Assembly: GCF_016765635.1 (NCBI RefSeq)
Contig: NZ_JAESVD010000002.1
Coordinates: 1-64,000, forward strand
DNA length: 64,000 bases
From: Shewanella schlegeliana
GTDB taxonomy: Bacteria; Pseudomonadota; Gammaproteobacteria; Enterobacterales; Shewanellaceae
Direction of reading: 5' to 3'
Shown here: positions 57,381 through 64,000 of the stretch, in pieces
Layout: every line of letters begins with the position of its first letter
Position numbering within the stretch: the stretch's first letter is position 1
Position numbers and translations under genes: made by a program
The notes under the pieces: generated by a model
Told to the model about the DNA's origin: nothing
The model's database searches: none
The model's input: the letters and a program-made list of their open reading frames with translations, nothing else

Positions 57381-59354
57381 ATGAGTAAACCACAACCCTT
57401 AAATCACACTAGAGAGCAGATCACGAATCTCGATAATGAACTACTCGCTCTACTTGCTAAGCGCCGAGAGTTAAGTTTGGATGTCGCCCGTAGTAAAGAG
57501 GTTGATGTTAGGCCTATACGTGACACAACCAGAGAGAAAGAGTTGTTATCTCGCTTAGTGAAGCAAGGTCGAGAGCAAGGTTTAGATGCCCACTATGTAA
57601 TTTCTCTCTACCAAAGCATTATCGAAGACTCTGTTCTCAACCAACAAGCCTACCTGCATGGCCGTGCAAACCCTGAGACTCAGCAGCAACAGTACTGTAT
57701 CGCTTACCTAGGTGCTAGAGGCTCTTATTCCTATCTAGCAGCAAGCAGATACTGTGATAGACGCCAAGTGAAGATGCAAGATCTTGGCTGTCAGAGCTTC
57801 GATGAGATAGTACAAGCTGTCGAGTCTGGTCATGCTGATTATGGCTTCCTGCCGATTGAAAACACCTCTTCAGGCTCAATCAACGAAGTCTATGACGTAT
57901 TGCAGCATACAAGCCTTGCCATTGTTGGTGAAACCACCATAGAGGTCGGACACTGCCTACTGGCTAATAGCGATAGCAATATTAGTGATATCAAAACGAT
58001 TTACGCCCACCCTCAGCCTATCAGCCAGTGCAGCCGTTATCTGAGTCAGCATGGTGAGTTTAAACTTGAATATTGCTCTAGCAGCGCCGAGGCGATGGAA
58101 AAGGTCTGCAATGCAAACGATAACAGTGTCGCCGCTATCGGTAGTGCTGAAGGTGGAGCACTATATCAACTTGAAGCTATTGAAACTGGCCTCGCCAATC
58201 AAAAAGTTAATCAAAGCCGGTTTATCGTTGTAGCGAGAAAAGCGGTCGAAGTTCCGGAGCAACTCCCAGCCAAATGTACCTTAATCATGGCCACTGGACA
58301 GAAGCCCGGTGCACTTGTAGAAGCACTATTGGTTTTAAAGGCCCGTAATCTCAATATGAGTAAACTGGAGTCTAGACCCATCCCAGGTACCCCTTGGGAG
58401 GAGATGTTCTACTTAGATATAGACGCTAATCTTTCCAGTGAGCCTATGCAGGCAGCACTAAAAGAGTTAGAAAAGACCACTCGCTTTATTAAAGTACTTG
58501 GCTGCTACCCCTGTGAAACGGTTAAACCAACTCAACTAAGCAATAGCCAATTGATGATAGAGCCAGATACTTCTAAGGCAATCACAGTCACTCCAACGGA
58601 GCCTGTCAAACAGCTACGTGTTAGCAAACAATACAAGAGTGAGCCAACGCAAGTCCTCTGCGGCCAACTAAATTTAGGAGCTGGGAATATCGGCGCCATA
58701 GCTCAAGTGCAACTACCATTAGATCTTCAACAATTTGAGCAACAGGCTAAGCGACTAAAAGAGTCTGGTTTCCAAGCTGTGGCTATCCAAGGCTTGAGTC
58801 AACAAAGCGATTTGATTAACTCAATTGCTAAATTTAAGCACACGCTAACACAGTTCGGTTTAGTTAATGTATTGGTTATTGATCATGAAACAGACTTAGC
58901 CATTGCGACTCAATTTGCCGATATAGTGATGTTATCGGGCAACTTGATGTACAACCAAGCAATATTAACTCAGCTAGGCTCCTTGCTTATTCCTGTGGTA
59001 TTAGAGCGAAATGCGATGGCGAGTGTCGATGATCTGCTCGATGCGGCCGAAACGCTGCTGAGCCAAGGCAACCAGCAGCTAATTCTATGCGAGTCAGGTG
59101 TGAGCACTCTCAATAATTCGGGTAGACCGTCTCTAGACTTAGCCGCCCTAGTTGAGCTAAAGGCTCTCAGTCACTTACCCATTGTAGTGAATCCAAGTTA
59201 TGCTATCGAAACTGAGCAGATGGCTACATTTGTTAGAGCGATTAAGCAGCTAAAAGGCGATGGTATTATGCTTAACTTAAGTGCGCTTGAAGCATCGACA
59301 CTCGAAGCAAAGCCCGAGTTACTCAACGAACTATTGAGAAACCTATATCACTGA
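57381..59354 (+). CDS. pheA: PheA: chorismate mutase-prephenate dehydratase-ACT fused to a degenerate DAHP-synthase-like domain
   Basis: The 657-residue protein is much longer than E. coli PheA (386). Residues 1-92 are AroQ chorismate mutase with the catalytic arginines, lysine, Asp and EDSVLNQQ intact. Residues about 105-285 are prephenate dehydratase (LPIENTSSGSINEVYD; the usual TRF is SRF). Residues about 295-385 are the ACT domain with ESRP. Residues about 404-657 read like class I-beta DAHP synthase: ADIVMLSGNLMYNQ, LERNAMAS (LKRGF), LILCESGVST (CERGIRT), SHLPIVVNPSYA (LPILVDPSH). The GPCS cysteine, the lysine and the histidine are lost, so catalysis there is unlikely. It acts in phenylalanine synthesis behind pheL. 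Confidence 0.93.
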   Translation: MSKPQPLNHTREQITNLDNELLALLAKRRELSLDVARSKEVDVRPIRDTTREKELLSRLVKQGREQGLDAHYVISLYQSIIEDSVLNQQAYLHGRANPETQQQQYCIAYLGARGSYSYLAASRYCDRRQVKMQDLGCQSFDEIVQAVESGHADYGFLPIENTSSGSINEVYDVLQHTSLAIVGETTIEVGHCLLANSDSNISDIKTIYAHPQPISQCSRYLSQHGEFKLEYCSSSAEAMEKVCNANDNSVAAIGSAEGGALYQLEAIETGLANQKVNQSRFIVVARKAVEVPEQLPAKCTLIMATGQKPGALVEALLVLKARNLNMSKLESRPIPGTPWEEMFYLDIDANLSSEPMQAALKELEKTTRFIKVLGCYPCETVKPTQLSNSQLMIEPDTSKAITVTPTEPVKQLRVSKQYKSEPTQVLCGQLNLGAGNIGAIAQVQLPLDLQQFEQQAKRLKESGFQAVAIQGLSQQSDLINSIAKFKHTLTQFGLVNVLVIDHETDLAIATQFADIVMLSGNLMYNQAILTQLGSLLIPVVLERNAMASVDDLLDAAETLLSQGNQQLILCESGVSTLNNSGRPSLDLAALVELKALSHLPIVVNPSYAIETEQMATFVRAIKQLKGDGIMLNLSALEASTLEAKPELLNELLRNLYH

Positions 59355-59360
59355 CCTAAG

Positions 59361-60647
59361 TTAAAGTTTACGCCGAGCAGCATGCTCGGCGTTACTCTTA
59401 TCAATCAGGCTTGGAATGGTGGTACCTTGCACTAAAATAGAAAACACCACTACCGCGTACGTCATCACCATCAACAACTCTCTAAGATCGATATTACTGC
59501 CACTGACCACGATCACACCAGTAGGTAAACTCATCGCCATTGCTAATGCTAAACCACCGCGTAGCCCACCCCAAACTAAGATCTTTTCTGCGTAAGAGTT
59601 ATAGTCTCTAAAGCGCCTAAAACCATAATAAGGCAGATAAATACTGATGATCCGCCCAATAAGTACGATAGGTACTGAAAGTAACATAAACCACCATAGC
59701 TCGACATCAAAGTGAATGAGCAACAATAGTAAGCCTAAGAGCAGGAACAACAATGAGTTAAAGAAGGACTCTATCAATAACCAAAAACTTTCAAGGTGAC
59801 CCTGTTCCTCGTTATTAAGTAGCTTAGGCACACACACATTGCCAGTGATAATCCCCGCACTTACCATGGCTAAAGGCCCAGAGACACCAAGCATATCTGC
59901 GCCTATGTATCCAGCACTGGGCACCAATAAGGTCATCAATAAGTATTGAGTCCGCTCCTCAGAGAAGTGCAACATACCATGTAAGGCTGCGGCTAATACC
60001 GCACCATAAAGTAAACCTCCAAGCGCTTCTCTAATGAAGAGTCCGCTCACATCAGTGAAGCTTAACGGTTCTGTTGAAAATGCAACTTGCGAAACAGTAA
60101 TAAAAATCACTAAACCGATGCCATCATTGAAGAGCGACTCTCCCTCTACCTGAGTTGCAATATCCTCTGGGGCACCAAGCTGTTTAATTATTGCTAACAC
60201 CGCAATAGGATCTGTTGGCGAAATCAGGGCTCCAAACAGTAGGCAATAACTGAAATTTAAAGGTAACCCTATAACGGAAGCAACGAGGTATAGGAGGCCT
60301 GCGATTACAAAGGTTGATACAAGTGTACCAACAAAAGCCAGAACAAAAATTTCCCACCTTTGCCTCCTTAATACGTGAAGCTTGATCTGCAACGTACCTG
60401 CAAACAGTAAGAAGCCCAGCATGCCATTAAGCAATAGCGCATTAAAATCAAGTTGCTCTAGATCGGTCACTAAAGTTGAATAAATCGACACTCCAAAAAT
60501 CTTACCTGCAGCTAAGATCACCAAACTTAAACTCAGAGCTAATGCAGTGATAGTGATTGTCTGCTGCCAACGATGTAAACGTGAAGATATGAGAGAAATA
60601 GCTAAAGAGAGCGCAGATAACAGACAAAGGATTTCGTAACTGGTCAC
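59361..60647 (-). CDS. Cation:proton antiporter, CPA1 (NhaP-type)
   Basis: The 428-residue membrane protein has about twelve spans. The CPA1 ion-site motif SPTDPIAVLAI and the following EGESLFNDGIGLVIF are intact, as is GGLRGGLALAMAMSLP. It exchanges sodium or potassium for protons at the inner membrane; ion specificity cannot be read. It converges with pheA (6 bp between the stops, no visible terminator) and lies 35 bp after a small membrane-protein gene with which it probably forms an operon. Confidence 0.9.
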   Translation of the reverse strand: MTSYEILCLLSALSLAISLISSRLHRWQQTITITALALSLSLVILAAGKIFGVSIYSTLVTDLEQLDFNALLLNGMLGFLLFAGTLQIKLHVLRRQRWEIFVLAFVGTLVSTFVIAGLLYLVASVIGLPLNFSYCLLFGALISPTDPIAVLAIIKQLGAPEDIATQVEGESLFNDGIGLVIFITVSQVAFSTEPLSFTDVSGLFIREALGGLLYGAVLAAALHGMLHFSEERTQYLLMTLLVPSAGYIGADMLGVSGPLAMVSAGIITGNVCVPKLLNNEEQGHLESFWLLIESFFNSLLFLLLGLLLLLIHFDVELWWFMLLSVPIVLIGRIISIYLPYYGFRRFRDYNSYAEKILVWGGLRGGLALAMAMSLPTGVIVVSGSNIDLRELLMVMTYAVVVFSILVQGTTIPSLIDKSNAEHAARRKL

Positions 60648-60682
60648 GATCAGATCTCGGTTTGAAAGAAAGGGGATAAAGG

Positions 60683-61021
60683 TTAAATAATGCGACCTTC
60701 AATCAGGCTAAGCCAGCCTTTAATGATTCTACCACTGAACCATATCGCAGCGACCACATAAAGCGCCGCACTTAACCATACTTGGGTCGCTAAGTATCCC
60801 GTCGCCATCATCAGAAACATGCCCATAATAGACCAGCGCTGCCAGCGAAAATGAATAGCAAGTAGACTATTAGGATTTTGCTGAGGTTGATAAAGGTTGA
60901 TGAGTAAGCTTAGGGCGGCAGGCAACAGCATGATAGGAAAACATGCCATAAGTGCATAAAGCAGATGCGCAAGACTCTTATCTTCTAGCGCCAGTGACTG
61001 AGAATGTAATGTAGATGCCAT
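60683..61021 (-). CDS. Small membrane protein of unknown function
   Basis: I do not recognise the family. About 112 residues with three hydrophobic segments (FPIMLLPAALSLLINLY, WSIMGMFLMMATGYLATQVWL, ALYVVAAIWFSGRIIKGWL). I start at the ATG at 61021, preceded by GGAG at 6 bases, rather than 61033. It lies immediately upstream of the antiporter gene in the same direction, so a role linked to it is possible. Confidence 0.6.
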   Translation of the reverse strand: MASTLHSQSLALEDKSLAHLLYALMACFPIMLLPAALSLLINLYQPQQNPNSLLAIHFRWQRWSIMGMFLMMATGYLATQVWLSAALYVVAAIWFSGRIIKGWLSLIEGRII

Positions 61022-61198
61022 ACGCCACTCCATCGAGAGATGAGATCAATTAGTAGACAAAGACAGGCGCAAATCCATCATGGCCTGTCTTTAACCTTAC
61101 TTTCTCATAGTGAGTTACGCAACTTTCGCATCTGATTTATTACGGATTTTTATATAATAGACTAAAATAAATCCATTTGATGCGACTAAAGTTCGAAT

Positions 61199-62302
61199 CT
61201 AAAGTTCTAGCCTTGCATCTGACTTTAACTTAGTAGAACAAGCTAACACGTAGCCTTGAGCGATCTCGTCAGGCGTTAACGCCATCTGGCTTGAAGACTC
61301 GACCTCCCCCTCAACAACTTTACACTTACATGCACCGCAAACACCCGAGCGACAAGCAGCGATAATAGGTAGACCTTCCGCTTCGATGCCATCTAATACG
61401 GTTTGTTCTGTTGACAGGGCACGGCTTCTATCACCGATATTCAACATAAAACCGCTTGAGTCGGTATTCGTGCCAGCACTTTGTTCTTTAGCCGCTTCAA
61501 GTTCTGCACTATCGCCTTTGAAGCTGCCAAAGCTCTCTTGATGGAACCTAGTCATATCAAAGCCTAGTGACTCAAGCAGTGCTTTAACCGCTTGCATATA
61601 GGGCTCTGGGCCACAGACAAACACGGTTCGAGTCTGATAATCTGGCACTAGGCGCTCTAGTCTTTCAGCACTTAACCGACCCGCTAAGGGATCTGTATAC
61701 TCATCAAGCGATTCACCTAGCTCTTCCAAAATATAGTTAAGCGTAAACTTCTCATTACGCTGCGCCATCTGCGCCAATGACGTCTCAAAAATCAGGTCGT
61801 TGTTTGATTTAGCACTGTGAACAAAGCTGACATCAGGGCCAATTTCAGTATCGGTTAACCAACGCGACATAGAGTACATAGGAGTGATACCACAGCCAGC
61901 ACTTAAAAATAGATACTTATCGGCTTGAATATCGACAAGGTTAAACACACCGTCTGGCCCTAGCGCTCGTACCATATGACCGACTTCAAGGTTGTCGGCC
62001 AAATAGTTAGAAACCTTACCACCCTCAATACGTTTGATGGTTAGTACAATCGAGTATGGCCGTGAAGGAGAAGAGCTAATGGTATAACTACGCGCAATTT
62101 TCTCGCCATTAATTTCAAGCAACAGGGTTAAAAACTGCCCGGGTTTAAAATGAAACTTTACCGGAGCAGTACCCTGAAAGCGGAAACTCATCACATCATG
62201 GTTCTCGCTCCATTTTTCAACGCAAACGAGTTGATGTTCACCTGACTGCCATTGCTGGGCAGAAAATGTTTCTAAATTAGAAGCTTGTTTATTGATTGCC
62301 AT
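61199..62302 (-). CDS. hcr: NADH oxidoreductase for hybrid-cluster protein (Hcr)
   Basis: The enzyme of 367 residues passes electrons from NADH to Hcp. The order is an FAD domain (ARSYTISSSPS near residue 75), an NAD domain (SAGCGITPMYSMSRWL and FVCGPEPYMQAV) and a C-terminal plant-type 2Fe-2S ferredoxin with CRSGVCGACKC plus a later cysteine (VLACSTKL). I start at 62302 (MAINKQASNLE), as the frame to 62362 lacks family character. It lies 106 bp after hcp in the usual hcp-hcr order. Confidence 0.94.
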   Translation of the reverse strand: MAINKQASNLETFSAQQWQSGEHQLVCVEKWSENHDVMSFRFQGTAPVKFHFKPGQFLTLLLEINGEKIARSYTISSSPSRPYSIVLTIKRIEGGKVSNYLADNLEVGHMVRALGPDGVFNLVDIQADKYLFLSAGCGITPMYSMSRWLTDTEIGPDVSFVHSAKSNNDLIFETSLAQMAQRNEKFTLNYILEELGESLDEYTDPLAGRLSAERLERLVPDYQTRTVFVCGPEPYMQAVKALLESLGFDMTRFHQESFGSFKGDSAELEAAKEQSAGTNTDSSGFMLNIGDRSRALSTEQTVLDGIEAEGLPIIAACRSGVCGACKCKVVEGEVESSSQMALTPDEIAQGYVLACSTKLKSDARLEL

Positions 62303-62408
62303 ATTCACGCTATACCTACCTATCGTACTTAGCCTGTTAACTTCTAAGCTAAAAATGGCCACACTTTGGTGGCCATTCTTGACTTACATATCACCAATAA
62401 CTTTGCAG

Positions 62409-64000
62409 TTACGCCACATTAAGTATGCGATTTAGATCTGCTTCAACCGTCGTGGTGTTGCGAAGACCAAACTTCTCTTCAAGCACCTTAGCAAGGTTAG
62501 GAGTTAAGAATGCAGGCGCAGTTGGGCCAGTCATAATATTCTTCACACCCAATGACAATAGTGTTAGCAGTACCACAATCGCTTTTTGCTCGAACCAAGA
62601 AAGTACCAAGGTAAGTGGTAACTCATTAATGTCACACTCAAAGGCTTCTGACAGCGCGATAGCTAACTGAATCGCTGAGTAAGAGTCATTGCACTGACCA
62701 ATATCCAATAGACGTGGAATGCCGTTAATGTCACCAAACTCAAGTTTGTTAAACTTATACTTACCACAACCTAGAGTCAGAATGACTGAGTCTGCAGGCG
62801 CTTGAGTCGCGATATCGGTGAAATAACCACGCTCTTGCTTATCACCGTCACAACCACCGACCAAGAAGAAATGCTTGATTGCACCACTCTTCACATTTTC
62901 AATTACGGTCGGCGCTGCAGCCATTAATGCATTGCGAGCAAAACCTATGGTGATTAGATGGGGGATCTCATCATAGATAAAGCCTTCTAGCGACTCAGCT
63001 TTGGCAATCACTTCACTGAAATCATCACCGATTAGGTGAGTCACACCTGGCCAGCCTACGATGCTACGGGTGAAGATACGGTCTGAATAGTCACCAACAT
63101 TTGGGTCGATGATACAGTTAGATGTCATTACAACTGCGCCAGGGAATGTCGCAAATTCTTTTTGTTGATTCTGCCATGCGCTGCCGTAGTTACCCACTAA
63201 GTGTGGATATTTCTTCAGCTCTGGGTAAGCCAGTGCAGGTAACATCTCACCGTGAGTGTAGACGTTAATACCCTTACCTTCGGTTTGTTCAAGAATTAGC
63301 TCTAGATCTTTCATGTCATGACCAGACACTAAGATAGCCTTACCTTTTACAGACTTAGTGTTTACCTGAGTTGGCTCTGGGTGACCAAAGGCGTGAGTTT
63401 CACCTTCATCGAGCATCGCCATCACACGGTAGTTAAGCTGACCAATCTGCATTGCTGTATTAAATAACTTGTCCGCATCAACAGAGTCTTCACCTAAGAA
63501 CGCCATGATCTCATGAAATTCACCGGCAACTTCATCACTAGTTTGATCCAGTACACGAGCGTGTTCCATGTATGCTGCAGCGCCTTTTAGGCCATACAAG
63601 CATAGTAAGCGCAGACCCATGATATCTTCATGAACTTCATCTTTACCACGGTTAGGTACAGCTTGAAGCGCCTGAGTTAGCATTTCAGGTTTAGTCGCGC
63701 CCAATACAAGCTGCATTGGTGCGTTCATTGGCTTAGCTTCGATATTTAGTTCGCTGCACTTAGCTTCATAAGCCGACTTTAGTCGATTACGGAATGTTTC
63801 TGCCTGTGTGGTATAGGCTATGATACGGTCATCATCAAAGTTAACGTTAGTTAGCGTAGCGAAAAACGCTTTCGGCACAAACGTATCAATCTCATGGTCG
63901 ATAATACCGACTTCACGAGCAAGCGCTGCGTATGACGACACACCTTGAAGAATATAGATAAGAAGATCTTGTAAGTCTGAAGTATCTGAAGACTTACCAC
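62409..64000 (-). CDS. hcp: Hydroxylamine reductase / hybrid-cluster protein (Hcp), 5' end outside the window
   Basis: The gene runs off the window end; the reading frame continues past the internal ATG at 63941 (upstream codons read [19 protein letters not shown]), so the N-terminal 4Fe-4S cysteines are not seen. Hybrid-cluster ligands visible include [42 protein letters not shown] and [12 protein letters not shown]. Hcp acts in nitric oxide/nitrosative stress, reducing NO or hydroxylamine, with electrons from Hcr. Expression is usually anaerobic; the promoter is outside the window. Confidence 0.95.
   Translation of the reverse strand, partial: GKSSDTSDLQDLLIYILQGVSSYAALAREVGIIDHEIDTFVPKAFFATLTNVNFDDDRIIAYTTQAETFRNRLKSAYEAKCSELNIEAKPMNAPMQLVLGATKPEMLTQALQAVPNRGKDEVHEDIMGLRLLCLYGLKGAAAYMEHARVLDQTSDEVAGEFHEIMAFLGEDSVDADKLFNTAMQIGQLNYRVMAMLDEGETHAFGHPEPTQVNTKSVKGKAILVSGHDMKDLELILEQTEGKGINVYTHGEMLPALAYPELKKYPHLVGNYGSAWQNQQKEFATFPGAVVMTSNCIIDPNVGDYSDRIFTRSIVGWPGVTHLIGDDFSEVIAKAESLEGFIYDEIPHLITIGFARNALMAAAPTVIENVKSGAIKHFFLVGGCDGDKQERGYFTDIATQAPADSVILTLGCGKYKFNKLEFGDINGIPRLLDIGQCNDSYSAIQLAIALSEAFECDINELPLTLVLSWFEQKAIVVLLTLLSLGVKNIMTGPTAPAFLTPNLAKVLEEKFGLRNTTTVEADLNRILNVA

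Overview
The window is a 64 kb chromosomal stretch of moderate GC from a gammaproteobacterium, almost certainly a marine or psychrophilic Shewanella. The evidence is the nagP-nagX-nagA-nagK chitin-sugar cluster with a LacI-type NagR, the minor-pilin block beside ispH-fkpB-lspA-ileS-ribF-murJ-rpsT, the raiA-pheL-pheA and thrLABC loci, a DUF3545 gene, and hcp-hcr. I identified it from gene content and protein wording only; no database was searched.

Layout. 1-1050: two tRNA genes (Phe, Thr) with promoter and terminator, then a diverged 141-bp tandem duplication. 1050-17980: a GlcNAc/chitin utilisation island. It holds NagP transporter, NagX, NagA deacetylase, NagK kinase, a lipoprotein GH20 hexosaminidase, a SapC-like protein, two flavin-dependent tryptophan-halogenase-family proteins, a TonB-dependent receptor and NagR. 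Five near-identical palindromes (core GACARCGYTGTC) sit upstream of nagP, nagK, hex, sapC and the receptor, so the whole island, halogenases included, looks like one regulon. No GlcN-6-P deaminase gene is present. 18-26 kb: glnB, two FimT-like pseudopilins, and a pilVWXY1E-tapY2 minor-pilin operon. 26-34 kb: housekeeping genes (ispH, fkpB, lspA, ileS, ribF, murJ, rpsT). 34-36 kb: a HlyU-like ArsR regulator and a decayed M28 peptidase pseudogene. 36-46 kb: yaaA, an alanine/Na+ symporter, phosphoketolase, an OmpA-family porin, tal-pgi and small genes; xfp and tal carry HexR-like boxes. 46-53 kb: hemerythrin, nfo, a small lipoprotein and the thr operon with a complete attenuator. 53-64 kb: slyD, trpR, cytochrome c' and b561, raiA, pheL-pheA, a cation/proton antiporter, and hcr-hcp (hcp runs off the window).

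How the genes work together. The receptor, hexosaminidase, NagP, NagK and NagA form a route from chitooligosaccharide to GlcN-6-P. Pgi, Tal and Xfp handle hexose and pentose phosphates downstream and share a candidate HexR signal. The amino-acid operons show textbook transcription attenuation, with terminator and antiterminator both readable in the sequence.

Most unusual points: (1) PheA carries a C-terminal extension of about 250 residues that reads as a degenerate DAHP synthase fold lacking key catalytic residues; (2) the pair of halogenases lies in a NagR-controlled sugar-uptake regulon; (3) a perfect intrinsic terminator lies in the NagR-controlled leader of hex; (4) the pheL leader peptide has no Shine-Dalgarno sequence and its predicted transcription start coincides with its ATG.
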